DNA from: Archegozetes longisetosus | Lineage: Eukaryota > Arthropoda > Arachnida > Sarcoptiformes > Trhypochthoniidae | NCBI GenBank assembly: GCA_018873245.2 | Contig: JAEMBT020000002.1 | Location: 1,432,001 to 1,496,000 of the forward strand | Reading direction: 5' to 3' | Length of the DNA stretch: 64,000 nt | Shown here: positions 35,230 to 47,409 of the stretch, one piece after another | Layout of the letters: the number at the start of each line of letters is the position of its first letter | How positions within the stretch are numbered: the stretch's first letter is position 1 | Made by a program: the position numbers and the translations under genes | The notes under the pieces: generated by a model | Told to the model about the DNA's origin: nothing | What the model saw: the letters and a program-made list of their open reading frames with translations, nothing else | Databases searched by the model: none

Positions 35230-35262
35230 TATAAATAGGTCTTTGAGTTTAAGTTCATTCAA
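35230..35262 (+). promoter_or_regulatory. TATA box and initiator of the RCC1-BTB gene
   Basis: TATAAATA starts at 35230, with TCATTC at 35255-35260 about 27 bp downstream as a possible initiator. A second TATATAAATA occurs about 35 bp further upstream (near 35195). The start ATG is at 35323. Confidence 0.5.
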
Positions 35263-35322
35263 GAGAGCAGTTCAAGAATTAGTAGTATCTCAAGAGTTGT
35301 ATTCATCAACACATCAGCACTT

Positions 35323-36888
35323 ATGGCAAACATAACCAATTGGTTTGTTTTACATAAACTTAAGCCACAATTTGTCAACAAAATTAAGTTTGTCTGTATT
35401 TTCGGTGAGACCGGAAATGAAGTTTTAATAGTGACTGAAGACGACAAACTGTACGGTTTCGGCAATAATAAAAATGGATGTCTAGGTTTGGGACACAGTA
35501 ATGAGACACAAGAACCAGGTCTCGTGAACGAATTGTGTAATAAAGAGATTGTTAGTATTGCTTATGGTTATAAACATGTTATCGCACTTACAAGAAGTGG
35601 TGATATCTATTCGTGGGGTAACAATAGTTATGGACAGTTGGGAAACGGCACTACTATTGATAACTATAAACCGAATCTGACCGGAAAACGGATTATCGAC
35701 ATCTGTTGTGGTGCTAATTATACGCTAGTCTTGACCCAATCGGGTGAAGTGTTCGCTTGGGGTCGAAATAATTATGGACAGATCGGGATCGCGACCAATA
35801 ATAATCAGTTAACTCCTATTAAAGTGGTTGGATTTGATTCGGAAAAAGTTGTATCTATTACTTGTGGTAGTGCTCACTCTCTGGCCCTGACAGAAAAGGG
35901 ACAAGTGTTCGGTTGGGGTAATAATGCCTTCGGACAGTTGGGAATCGGCAGTAATCTGCACCAAAATATTCCTGTAAAAGTTAACTTAAAGTCTGGACTT
36001 ATTGTTAAAGATATGGTTTGTGGTCTATATCATAGTCTGTTGCTCACAAGTAATGGTGACATCTATGCGTTTGGTTTTAACGATTGCGGACAACTCGGAA
36101 ACGGAAATAATGAGAGTCAGAATATTCCTCTAAAAGTTAACAGTTCTAATAAGTTTGTTAAAATTGCAACTGAATTCTGGAGTAATATATCGATAGCTGT
36201 CGCACAGAATGGCTATTGTTTTGTTTGGGGTGAATGTCAAAACGAAGAAGTGATTAATGCTCCGAGAGAAACGCCTTTTAAATCAGTTCATGACATTTTT
36301 GCCGTTCATTCAAAACGTAAGATTACCTATAAACCAGTTTATTTTGAACAGAAACAGACTGTTAATCGTGTTATCGAGAGCTTAAGTAAATCTTTTAATG
36401 ATCCAGAAAATAGTGACTTGAAGTTTAAGATCGAGAATAGGTATATTTATGTTCAGAAATGGTTTATTAAGATTTGTTGCAAACACTTTGAACGAATGCT
36501 TTCGGAGAACTGGTCCGAAAGTGAAACAAATGAGATTGAGATCAATGAATATTCATATTCTGTCTATTACGCTTTTCTTAAATATGTTTATACCGATTTT
36601 GTGGATATTAAGAATGAGGAAGCCATTGATTTGTTGGATTTGGCCGATTGTTATCTTGAGGATGATCTGAAGCAAAAGTGTGTAGATATTATTAAAAGCA
36701 ACATAACTATTGAGAACTACTGTGTTTCGTATTTAGCTGCCATTAAGTATAAGTTACGTGATTTTGAAAAATATTGTATAGCATTTGCATTCAATAACTT
36801 GTTTGATATTTGTAAAACTGATGCATTTAAAAATATGGATAATAGTTTGTGTAAAAATTTGTTGATAAGTGTCGCAGAAATTGCCTGA
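35323..36888 (+). CDS. RCC1-repeat and BTB domain protein (521 aa, intronless)
   Basis: Single open frame from ATG to TGA. Residues about 40-310 are RCC1-type beta-propeller repeats, with recurrent W/FGxNxxGQLG words (SWGNNSYGQLGNGT, AWGRNNYGQIG, GWGNNAFGQLGIG, AFGFNDCGQLGNG). Residues about 360-465 form a BTB/POZ domain (ENSDLKFKIENRYIYVQKWF, then FERMLSENWSES and YYAFLKYVYTD), and the tail resembles a BACK-type helical extension. The order RCC1-BTB and the size match the RCBTB1/RCBTB2 family, whose BTB domain is thought to recruit cullin-3 ubiquitin ligase while the propeller binds partners. Substrates here are unknown. Lack of introns, unlike all neighbours, may mean retroposition or lineage expansion. 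TATA-type promoter just upstream. Confidence 0.92.
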   Translation: MANITNWFVLHKLKPQFVNKIKFVCIFGETGNEVLIVTEDDKLYGFGNNKNGCLGLGHSNETQEPGLVNELCNKEIVSIAYGYKHVIALTRSGDIYSWGNNSYGQLGNGTTIDNYKPNLTGKRIIDICCGANYTLVLTQSGEVFAWGRNNYGQIGIATNNNQLTPIKVVGFDSEKVVSITCGSAHSLALTEKGQVFGWGNNAFGQLGIGSNLHQNIPVKVNLKSGLIVKDMVCGLYHSLLLTSNGDIYAFGFNDCGQLGNGNNESQNIPLKVNSSNKFVKIATEFWSNISIAVAQNGYCFVWGECQNEEVINAPRETPFKSVHDIFAVHSKRKITYKPVYFEQKQTVNRVIESLSKSFNDPENSDLKFKIENRYIYVQKWFIKICCKHFERMLSENWSESETNEIEINEYSYSVYYAFLKYVYTDFVDIKNEEAIDLLDLADCYLEDDLKQKCVDIIKSNITIENYCVSYLAAIKYKLRDFEKYCIAFAFNNLFDICKTDAFKNMDNSLCKNLLISVAEIA

Positions 36889-37311
36889 ATTGTTGAGCTT
36901 CAGATTGAAAAATATTCTTCACTTGAGTTCAAATTATTGTAAATATTTTCGTTTAATTTGTTGAATCAATTAAAAATTATTTTAAAAAATGATGAACACC
37001 ATTTTACAGAGAAAAATGTTAGTGAAAGGTTACGTTTCGTGAGTTTATTATAATCAGTAAAATCAAGTGAAAATTTGGAATAAAATAACATTTTGAGAAA
37101 AACTAGATCTTCGTTAAAAGTTGATATTTTAAGCTTATTGAAAGTTGACATAATAGCGTAGATTTCTTTGGATGATAATTGTTTATCGAGTTTAATGAAA
37201 ACTCGATTATGATTGTGGGAATTAAAACATAATAAAGTTTGAGTATCTGAAACCCTTTTCAAAGCATAGTTTAGGATGAGGATCTATAAGTCAAAGTTTA
37301 CTTTCTTAAGT
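36889..37311. other. Spacer
   Basis: A 98-codon minus-strand frame (36966-37262) starts with TTG and has no family motif; probably chance. Confidence 0.4.
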
Positions 37312-38524
37312 ATGACTAATTTTGTTTCCATTTTTTTCCTAGCTTCTTCCTTGTTCAAGTAAGTTTTTAAAGATCTAAGGTGTTTGATTCTAACTTATGG
37401 ACAGCAAATTTTCTAGAAATTTTAAAAGTTTTTTATTCTTTATTCTGTCAATGAGAAATAAATATGTCGCACGTCAGAAGTATGCTTGACTGTAACGCAA
37501 AATTTTATTCAAAATTGTTCTGCCAATAGTAATAGTTTGAAAATTCTTACTACTAAGCTTCAATTTTCATTATTGAAGTGCAAACGCAGCCAACTTTAGG
37601 TCATTAACCAACAAGATCTATGTCGAAAGCGCTCTATCAACGAGTCGTCTGTCAATAAACAGTTACAAAACTATAGCTGAAAAAGAATTCAATTGTTTGA
37701 CACCAGAAAGTGAAATGGAATAGGGTATAATCGAGAAAACAAGAGGTGAAACATACTATAGCGGAGGAGATAAATTGGTTGAATTGGCTCAACAAAACAA
37801 AATGAAAGTTCGTGGACATACTCTTGTCTGGCATAACAATATTCCCAATTGGGTGCACAACTTGACCAAAACAGATCTTGAAAGTGCTCTGGCAAGACAT
37901 ATCACTGACGAGGTGACTCACTATAAGGGAGAAATCTATGCCTGGGATGTGGTCAATGAAGTCCTTACTGAAAATGGAACTCTTCGAGATTCTATTTGGC
38001 ACAAGAATCTAGGGCATAGTTATATCGCTGATGCTTTTAAGATCGCGCACGCAGCTGATCCTAATGCGAAACTATATATCAATGATTATAGCATTGAATC
38101 GAAGAACCACAAAAGTGACGGTCTTTTTAAACTAGTTTCTGAACTTAAAGCTCAAGGAATTCCTATACACCGAGTCGGTTTCCAATCCCACTTTCATTTA
38201 TATCATTTGCCTAAAGATTTGGCTTCAAATCTAGAAAGATTTTCAGCTCTAGGACTGGACGTGGCAATAACAGAATTGGATATAAGGCTAGAATTGCCTG
38301 CGACTTATGAAAAACTCGCACAACAGGCGAAGGAGTACGCATCTGTTTTCAAAACCTGTCTATCTATTCCCCGATGTGTTGGAGTCACAACTTGGGGTAT
38401 ATCTGATAAGCATTCATGGGTTTCAGATATTCATCCTGGATATGGAGACCCACTTTTCTGGGATGAAGATTATAAGCCTAAACCTGCAATCGCCGCCATT
38501 GAAGCTGTGCTTAAAGAGAACTAA
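37312..38524 (+). pseudogene. GH10 glycanase (endo-xylanase-like), copy 1, premature stop
   Basis: Exon 1 (37312-37358) encodes a signal-peptide start (MTNFVSIFFLASSLF). Exon 2 (37579-38524) follows in phase 2 and aligns colinearly with the intact copy at 39690-41116. Codon 64 is TAG (37721) where the intact copy has Leu. Downstream, 249 codons are open and keep HTLVWHNNIPNW, the acid/base in WDVVNE (E143), the nucleophile in AITELD and the conserved GVTTWG...HSW segment. Catalytic residues therefore survive and only the stop kills it; the Trp of TPEWEM is also Ser here. Recently inactivated duplicate. Confidence 0.85.
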
Positions 38525-39126
38525 TTTAATTGTTGATTAAAAAATTTTTTGGAAAATTCAATTTAAACAACAATAAAATTAGTAATCTGTTTAGAAATTT
38601 ATAAAATTTTTATGTTTCTAAACTCTCTTACTGACTGTAATTTGAAAGAGCAGTAAAGGATTCGTTAAGCGTACCTTTTCTGGATTAATATTCAATATTT
38701 ATGAAAGAAAAATTCCAAATAAGAACAAAGATTGAAATTTATATTCCGCTTAACTATTCAATTGATAACTTTTGAACGTTAACCAATCCCGGATTGAAGA
38801 ATGTGAGAAAGTAAACATATTGTTATAAAGTCTAAGAACATTAAAAAGTTTTCATAGCATTTTCATTGTTTAGTACAAAATAAGTAAAAACATCTAATTG
38901 CTAACATGTTTTAATTTAGTTTAAGTTTGTTTTATTTTTAGCATTTATGAAATAAGTTTGAAAAATATCTTATCACTCTTTTACTATCTTCGAAGCTTTT
39001 CCAGAGAATTTCATTTTATGAAGCGATAAGAATTTGTCAAAATTATTACTTAGAGATTTAAAGAGATTATTTTGCCTAAAATTTTATTAGAAAATTCGTA
39101 TATTTGATATCTGAGCTTAAATACTA
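38525..39126. other. Spacer within the GH10 cluster
   Basis: AT-rich; no coding signal. Confidence 0.5.
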
Positions 39127-39310
39127 CTTGCTTAAGGTCATCAACTAACAAAATCTGTATCTGAAGTCACGAAGCGGGCTTTACTGGAAAGCATTGAAGG
39201 GTTCCCGACCTTATTAAGGGTTATTGCGACATACTTCCGCTCAACGACATCCATCGACCAAGGCCTGTAGTCACATCCATAGCAGCTGTTCTTAAAGGCA
39301 ATTATTCTGA
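39127..39310 (+). pseudogene. GH10 relic, internally deleted
   Basis: A short N-terminal piece (TNKICI) is fused by a large internal deletion to the C-terminal block GFTGKH..VPDLIKGYCD and TSIAAVLKGN, which matches GFTDKHSWVPDFFKGYGD and the end of the intact copy. Stops and frame changes are present. It lies between the two longer GH10 copies. Confidence 0.7.
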
Positions 39311-39689
39311 TCGTTGTCTATACTTTATAAAATATTGATCTTAACCATCTTAAATAAAGTTATAATAAAAAATGAGAGGAATCCTCTAAATTCTGACTGA
39401 ATCTTTACTGATTCTTTTAGATTTATCAAAAGCAATCATTTGGTAAAATATTTTCCAATAAAATATTCATAACTGACATAAAAATGAATTTACAAAAACA
39501 CAGATTGACCTCAGATTTAATTAATCTTTTCGAGTGATAATTATTTTGAAGACAAACAAAACCCGGATTATTGTGAGAATATAAACATATTCTAATTAAT
39601 TTTTAGATAACTTAAAAGTTTCTATAGCATTATTTAATGACTAAATTTTGGATCAAAATAATCATTAAACTAGTAATCAAAGAGCAAAT
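39311..39689. other. Upstream region of the intact GH10 gene
   Basis: AT-rich, no coding signal; promoter presumably here, but no clear TATA/Inr pair identified. Confidence 0.45.
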
Positions 39690-41116
39690 ATGTCTCTGTA
39701 TGTTTTAAGTATATTTCTTATTTCAGCCTTTCTAAGGTAAGTGGCAATATTTTCAAATATTTCAACTTCATCATTAACTCTTATTATTAGAAGCCTATTC
39801 GAATTTTTTTCAATCTAATCAAATTCTGATTGATCAAGCTATATATAAGTGTTGAAAATATATTTCACAACACAAGATAAATCCTTTTAATAAACATTTT
39901 TTTGAAAAAATTGAAATTGTAATAACTTCAAATTTCGACTGAGATGTTTGTAGGAAATAGAACTTTCATAATTGTTTTTATTTAATTATTTTCATTCATT
40001 AATGTTGAGAACTATTTTACAAAACCTATCAAGCGATGTTATATTGAGTGACAGATTTAATGTTAAACCTATCAGTTATAAGTTTGACTGAGGGATAGTA
40101 AAAATGCACAAAATTTTGTATATCATAAAAGTAAAATTTCGATTTCTGTTACACGATATTAAAGCACAGACGCAGATCACTTAAGATCAGTGAAGAGTAG
40201 GATCTACATTGGGGCTGCTCTTTCAGCTGGAAAGCTATCAGAAAGTAGTTATAAAAATGTTTCGGCACAAGAATTTGACTGTTTGACACCCGAGTGGGAG
40301 ATGAAATTAGAAGCTATCGAGAGAACTAAAGGTCATAGAGATTATACTGAAGCAGACAAATTAGTCGAATTTGCGCAACAAAATAAGATGAAAGTTCGTG
40401 GACATACCCTTATCTGGTACATCAATATTCCTGATTGGGTCCAGAAGTTATCCAAAACAGAGCTCCAAAGTTTTCTCAACAATCACGTCACTGAGGAGGT
40501 GACTCGCTATAAGGGAAAGATCTATGCCTGGGATGTGGTCAATGAAGTTTTTGAAGATAATGGAACTCTTAGGGACTTCCTTTATCATAAGAACTTCGGG
40601 TCGAGTTATATTGCCGATGCTTTCAAGGCTGCACATGCGGCCGACCCTAACGCTAAGCTCTATATCAATGATTATAGCATTGAATGGAAGAATAAAAAAA
40701 GTGATGCTTTGCTTAAATTTGTTTCTGAACTTAAAGCTCAAGGCATTCCTATACATGGAGTTGGATTTCAGTCTCACTTCCAATCTGGTCAAATTCCTGC
40801 AGACTTTGCCTCAAATTTGAAAAGATTCACAGATCTAGGACTGGAAGTGGCCATAACTGAACTGGATATTAGAATTCAATTGCCCGCAACTCCTGAAAAA
40901 CTTGCACAACAAGCGAAAGAATATGCATCCATTTTCGAAACTTGTTTATCTAATTCTCATTGTGTTGGAGTCACGACTTGGGGTTTTACTGATAAGCATT
41001 CATGGGTTCCCGACTTTTTTAAGGGTTATGGTGACGCACTTCTGTTCGATAATAATTATAAACCAAAACCTGCAGTCTCAGCTATTGAGACTGTTCTTAA
41101 AACAAAATCGTCCTGA
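39690..41116 (+). CDS. Secreted GH10 glycoside hydrolase (endo-beta-1,4-xylanase family), 332 aa
   Basis: Exons 39690-39736 (47 nt, signal peptide MSLYVLSIFLISAFL) and 40165-41116 join in phase 2 to 332 aa. GH10 TIM-barrel signatures: IYIGAALSAGKL near the start, RGHTLIWYINIPDW, WDVVNEVFEDNG with the acid/base E143, GVGFQSHF, AITELDIR with the nucleophile E248, and GVTTWGFTDKHSWVP. The family cleaves beta-1,4-xylan and some beta-glucans with retention. One oddity: the His that normally follows HTLxW (subsite -1) is Tyr101 here, while the dead copy keeps His, so activity or specificity may be altered. GH10 genes are rare in animals and often attributed to horizontal transfer; the signal peptide and intron argue for long residence. 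Plausible use is digestion of plant, algal or fungal walls. Confidence 0.9.
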
Positions 41117-42059
41117 TTCTCTGCTGTAATGTTAAAGTTAACTTGGAATTCGGAAATTAAAAGTGACTACTAATTGAATATAGACTTTTTTAATCTCCCG
41201 TTAATACAAAATTATTCGTAAATTCTATGATGGAAAGTTTTTAGTTATTAAAAAACATAAAATACAAGACAAAATGGTTGAAATAGTATTATAAAAATGT
41301 TTTTAAGCAATAAAAATCTATCAAACCACGTAAAAATTAAACTTTTTTATTCGACTTTTGAATCAATTAGTTGTAGAAAACTAGTGTTTTCATAACACCA
41401 AAAGACACTTTTAGAAAGTTTAAAATTACCTAAAATTTAGAAGTAGCAGTTTTCATATATTAATCAAAGTATGCAGAGCAATAATAAGTCAACCATTCAG
41501 AACCTTGTGTTTAGAGTTGACTCTGTAATAATTCATATTTGGATGATCGATTATCAACTATGTTTGACAATTAAATCGTATAGACTTGTGTTCTTCCGTC
41601 TGCGTAGCAAATCAAGACTATAACTTGACGTTTAAGTACTTATGCTCTTGCTGTTTGTGGGGCTGGCAGGTGAGCCAATGTTGACTTCACTTGGTTTCAT
41701 GGCATGATTAGTCTCAATGCTGTTTGTTCTATAGGAGTTTGGAATAAATGTGATTGGAGTTGGCATTTGCGTTATCGTTTAGATGACTATAGCCGGAAGT
41801 GTTGCAGATGTTTGTCGTGTTGAGACTGAGGTCGCACTTCGATAGATGACTCAATACCATAAAGGCTTGCACTCAAGTATAGATGGTGACATTCGAAGAG
41901 TTTGACCGACAGACGCTTGGGCAGAGTAGTAACGTGCGAGTTCAGAGCAGCAGCTCTTAGAGTCAAAGTCGTGCCGATGGAACTGAGGATTTGTTTGATT
42001 TCTCTATTTTGTAAAATACTTGTGAACTTTGTGGTCTATAGCGTTGAAGTTGTGTCATC
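41117..42059. other. Spacer after the GH10 cluster
   Basis: No supported gene. A somewhat GC-richer stretch, about 41640-42010, is open for about 75 codons on the minus strand without a start or motif; possibly an old element. Confidence 0.4.
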
Positions 42060-42254
42060 TCATTTTACATTACATTCGTCTTCATTATTAATTACTACCT
42101 GTTCAGAATTTGATTCATGATTAACAATAAGATTAACGAAAAGTATTTGACAATAGTCTTCAAATTCTTGTTTGAATTTCTTAGGAACTGGATCTGAGTT
42201 ATCACAGTAATTAGGAGAACTATTTATAGAATGATTATTTGAGTACTTTACCAC
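42060..42254 (-). pseudogene. Fragment of the module/zinc-finger family linker
   Basis: An open stretch of about 64 codons contains YCDNSDPVPKKFKQEF and DYCQILFVNLIVNHES, matching the linker block of copies 1-4 (CDNLEPVKKKIKRE, CCQILSVNPIVNHES). No N-terminal module or fingers are present and a stop precedes it. An isolated duplicated fragment about 27 kb from the array. Confidence 0.7.
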
Positions 42255-43307
42255 GCCGAGAGAGGAATCACATGTCTTTTAAACCACAGCTGTAACCTGG
42301 AAGGTTAGAGGGGTACAGCCCCTAAAAATTTTTTCAAAATTAATTATAGGTCTGTACTGAAAATAAAATGTTTGAAAAACTTTGAAACTGTATTTATCTG
42401 ATGCATCAATCGATTGCCTATTGTTAAACATCGATCAAGGATATGAGAGAAAATCAAATAGGTATCTTGATGAGAATTAGCGATTAACATCAAAATCTAA
42501 GGATTTGATTCCAGAATTTATCCCTTGCCCTGCACCTAAAGAGCTGCTACAGTATTGCTCTAGACTGAACTCTAACCTTATAATTTAATCTTAAATTGTT
42601 CCAATATGTATGAACCCGACAGCTCAAAATTCGGTACGAAAAGTGCAAATCATGTGATCTCAAGATAATTAGCTCAAGTTTATCATGTGTTTAACAATAG
42701 TTTAACAATAAAGTCAAAATTTATTAAAAGTCGGGCCACTTATAGAGTTATAGATGTTAAAAAGTAAAAAATTTCAAAACTTATGAAAAAATGCATTAAA
42801 ACTTTTATTATAAATTCTTATACATTAATAGTAATGAAAGGAAAAAATTATGACAAGTTTTAGCGAAATAGCATTTGAATAGTTTATAAATTGAATCACA
42901 AATTGATTTTTTGATCTTTAACATTCTTTGGCTATTAATGACAAGTTTAGTGTTTCTCTCAATTGTTAATATCAGTAAAAAGTCGATTAACAATTGACTG
43001 AAAATTAAACTTAAAGCTATAGTTATAGACTTTTGAATAATTAATAAAAGTTTGAATAATTATTTAACCAACAATTGAATGATATAAGGTGAATAGTAAA
43101 ATGAATGCATATCTTATATAAAGCTGTCTCTCAAATAATTTGTTTATAACTTTTAAAAAATATAAAATTAGATAAAAAGAACAATAGATCTAATAATTAG
43201 ACCAGATAAACTTTAAGATTAACTTTTGACTTCAAGATAAAAAATGTTCACGAACACAACAAAAAGAGCAATTAATTAATGAATCAATAGAAAAACAGTT
43301 TTTACAT
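42255..43307. other. Spacer upstream of the G-protein gene end
   Basis: AT-rich, no gene recognised. Confidence 0.45.
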
Positions 43308-45240
43308 TCATTGTAACATTAATTGCGTTATATTATTCTGAAGTATAGTATTTCTGACTGCATTAAAGACATATTTAATGTTTTCTGTGTCGACTGCAGT
43401 TGTGAAGTGATGGTACATTTGTTTGTGTTTATCTCTTCGCACACTTTCGAACATGTCTAGTATAAAGTTCTGAACTGTCTCTAAATCAGTGGAATCGCCA
43501 ACAAATTCAGGGAAAAAGTAGTCGATAGTATTGCGAACTTCGGTAAAACTTTGAGGACTTAACGGTTGGGTAGGAGAGCCGTTCACTTTCTGGTAATGAG
43601 CAGCTCTTTTGAGCTTTTCTTTTAATAAATCAGTTTTATTTAAGAACAAAATATAAGACACTTCTGTGAAACAGCGATTATTAACAATAGTCTCAAAAAT
43701 ATTCTGCGATTCTCTCAATCTATTCTTCTTATTGTCTTCAAGTAAAACCTGGTCGTATTCACTCGACGACACCATAAATAGTATTGAAGTCACACTTTCG
43801 AAGCATTGGAACCATTTTTGTCGCTGTGATCTTTGGCCGCCCACGTCTACGAACCGGAATGGAACGTTGTTGATAGTTACGGAATATTCTGTAATTCCTT
43901 TCGTCGCTTTCCGTGAGTGAAGAATGTCTTGATTTGATGGGATGTAGTCTTCGGCGCCGATCCGGTTAAGATTATCAAACAGATAGCGAACGCCATCGCT
44001 CTGTGACGAGATAAAAGACAAATATTTATAGAAGAGCTTAAACAGAAGAAATTATTTTAAGCTAAAGTATTGAAAATATTCCAGCTATAAATGATTAAAG
44101 CTTGAAAACTACTACTTAAAATAGGGAAAAAGTTCTTTAAATAGATTATCGGAAATAAACTTTTGCATAAAAAGTAGTCAAATATGCAAACTGACAACTT
44201 CTTAACTGAATTCACTAACAGGTTAAAAAAAGATTTTTAAAAGCAAATCTTCACTTCGATATGCGTAGATTATTCGCTGCATTGATTTGTGCTTGTACTT
44301 AATGATTAATAAGATTCTCTAAAGTTTGCACCTATTGATGAGTTGGGTTCAGAATTGTCAGTCTGTATGTGAGCCAATAAGTATAGTATGGAAAACTAAA
44401 TATGAACAGTCAGAAACTGTTTGTGTAAGAATTAACTAGTTATATAACAGGAAAAAATTATTTTAGGGCGAAACTATTTAACTGATAGTCGATGAGTTAA
44501 AGAGGAAATGGTAAAAGTTAAGAAAGCTATTGAAATACTGGAAAAAACGTGCATTTCAATAAAATTGCTTTACAGTTGGAAAAATTCAAATATTTTTATC
44601 AATGAAAGATAACAGTGAACATAAAATCAACTTCGTAATCAAAATGAGGAACTTGTTAAACAATACAAATACAGAACTACTTAAACAATAAGTGAGACAA
44701 TAAAGATACGTAGGAGACATTTATAGAAATTACAAATAGCTATTTAAATACGAGTTATTAAACAAATTTTTATACCAATTGAAACTCAATTCTCCTCTCA
44801 TAAGCAGATTGTATTCCTCTATCGGACCACAACTTCTCAATCGGATGGACATATTGTCTAAAGACTTGTGTGGTGATGGCTAACTTGCCATCAAAGCTAA
44901 ACACATGGACCGCATGTTTAATATTATCCTCATCGCCCCAATCGATGGCCAACTTATTTCTGGCGTCAATTAAGACTTTCATGCCTTTAATAATGTTGTG
45001 ATAAATAATTGTTCTGTATTCATCGATAGTATTATTATCATCAATAAGACTCTGGCCGTGAATGATCTTCATCTGCTTCAAGAAAGTGCTTTTACCGCTC
45101 TCTCCGGCGCCCAACAGGAGAAGTTTCACTTGTTTTCGAATAAGTCTCTTATCTTTGGCCAGCATTTCATCGATTTTTCGCGACTTTCGGGCCTGTTCCA
45201 CGTCTTCGTATTTATTTTTTATGCAACAATTGAACGGCAT
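43308..45240 (-). CDS. Heterotrimeric G-protein alpha subunit, G12/13 class (385 aa)
   Basis: Exons 44776-45240 (155 codons) and 43308-44000 (230 codons and stop) join in phase 0 at RRIEFQL/SDGVRYL. All nucleotide-binding motifs are present: P-loop GAGESGKST, switch [21 protein letters not shown] and TTAVDT (the family TCAT-like box). The C-terminal [20 protein letters not shown] and final LMLQ match the G12/13 class (Gα13, concertina) rather than Gs, Gi or Gq. Cys5-Cys6 are candidate palmitoylation sites; there is no N-terminal Gly2 for myristoylation. Length 385 fits Gα13 (about 377). The class couples receptors to RhoGEFs and actomyosin at the plasma membrane. Single intron of 775 nt with gt...ag ends. 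Confidence 0.95.
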
Positions 45241-46843
45241 TTCGAGAACTCCTTCAACGACACATTAATGCTTTTGATGACATAGATGTTGATATGATTT
45301 CTAATTAATTAGTTGTAAATTAAATGTCAGTTTGTTTGTACACCTCTAGCCTATCTCCACTCTCTTATTACTTAATAGTTTATTATCTCAATAGACACCC
45401 AAAAAATGACGTACCCTTAAGTAGAGCCCATTTATTACCGTATTAATGGTTAATGAATGACAATCTGCTTTGGATCAAAGTGCAGTCTATTTAGCACTAG
45501 CTCTTGCATTATTCACAAATGTAAACATGTCATAAACCAGCTAACTGTCTGCTGGATTAACAGTATAGTTAAGACTCTTTTAGTAGTATGAAAATACATC
45601 AAAATAGATTCATATAGACTGGGTAACTAAGCATTGCAATATCTATACAGTTAACACATTTTTTAGTTGTTGCTCATAGTTAAAAACTTTAGGTTAAACA
45701 TAAATAACGTTTGGTTAAGCATATGAATAATTATGGTAATGAGTAGCAATGCGGTTCGTCTTATTTGGGCATAGTTTAGGTAATAAGGAATGATATACTA
45801 CACACAAGTCTTACTATACAAAAGTTGTTTAAAATGCTTGAATTTAGATTGAAAAATGTATCAGTCAGTAAGACTTTGGTATGTTTTAAATTAGATTAAG
45901 TTAGGTTAGTAGAATGGACTAGGAATAGATGATTATTGTTGCGCTCACAAGTCAAACGTATTATTCCTAATACCTAAACTGCACGTAAATAGAACGAGCT
46001 GCAACGTTAACATTTACCAATAATTATTGTGCATTTAAAGGGTTTCAATCAGCTGTTCAATCATAACATTAATGCATTAAAGTGACTTTTAAAACTAGTT
46101 TTTATTGAGTAAAAATGTGAATCTCTAATAAAAATATTCTTAACTAAAATGACTAAATTGTCATTTATATAAACATCTTAATTGCAACAAATTTTTTAAG
46201 AGAAAAAACTCAAACGAAATATGACTGAACTGAACTGCACTTCAAGTATTATAACAACCGATAACTAGATAATATTGAATCTATTAATTTATAAGAAAAA
46301 GTTAGATCAATTTTGATAAGATATGAATCGTTAGTTTTTGGTATAATTTTGGATCAATTTGTTTGTGACTGTGGTGTAAATCTTGAGTAAGTTCTAAAGC
46401 GCGAATTCAATGCATTCCTTTCCGAAGTCTTCTAAAATATACTTAACTATAGACAAATATAATTGGCAGAAGCTATCATTTATGACAGTTTTTACCATTA
46501 TTTTCGTGTGCTCTTGTCTGAGCTTCTTCTAGTTAAGAATCTATCGAATCGTATAAATGAATTACACCTTCAGATTTGACATGAATAGAATCGACGTAAA
46601 GATATTCAATAAAAGCGTAATAGGCTTGACATGAATAGCGATTGATTTGCATTTAGTTGAAATTTGCTCACCACAATCGCCAACAAACATGACTCAAGTT
46701 GGCAAGTTCTAAAGAATTTATTAGTGACAACATATGTATTCGTCTTTAATATATTAAACCTGAAGTGATTGCTTGATTAAATATTCAATGAAATATTGTA
46801 AACTTTTTTGACTCCTTTTCCGATTTGCTTTCAAATAATGTGA
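45241..46843. other. Upstream region of the G-protein gene
   Basis: No gene. A ttaggttag dimer occurs at about 45900. AT-rich throughout. Confidence 0.45.
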
Positions 46844-47409
46844 CTATTTGGGCAGCAATTGTCGCCTAATAGCCTTATAGAGCTGTTTGGGCGGCTAAAA
46901 GAAAAATCTAAATATTAGTTTAAAGTTTATATTATATCAATTTTCAACTTGAAAATGATAATTTGTTAAATTAAAGTCAAAGTCAATTATAGCTATTAAA
47001 AAAGCTATTTAAATAGCTTTTTGAAGTATTAAAATCTGAGTCTGAGAGAGAAATATTTAAGTTTAAATTGTTTACTTATGAAAAGATTTAGTTCATCATT
47101 CACTCTTTATATCAAAAATTCAAATCTATTTTAATGCTAAACCTATCTCTAAAGTGACTAAACTTTTTTTCCATACATCTCTAAAGAAAATTTAAACATT
47201 CGAGACTTGTATCCAACTAGAATTTAGAATTTCTTACGATGCTAAATTTTTTCTCACCTTTTTGTTGATATAAGCTTAATTGATAATTTTTTTACAAAAA
47301 GTGACTTATTTCACACTTTTTCGATTATTTAACAGTATTTTTGGCGTGTTTAAGTCAATTTTAGATCTGCCGCCCAAGTAGCTCTTTACGGCAATTTTGG
47401 CCTAAATAG
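46844..47409. mobile_element. Inverted-repeat element (about 566 bp)
   Basis: The left arm ctatttgggcagcaattg...gagctgtttgggcggc is mirrored imperfectly by the right arm gccgcccaagtagctc...ggcctaaatag. Arms are about 50 bp with small gaps. No reading frame and no clear target duplication, so the superfamily is unassigned. Confidence 0.5.

Noticed and set aside
36966-37262. 98-codon minus-strand frame after the RCC1-BTB gene
   Set aside because: Starts with TTG and has no motif or splice partners; treated as chance.
41790-42012. Minus-strand open stretch of about 75 codons in a GC-richer region
   Set aside because: No start codon, a stop just upstream and no family signature.
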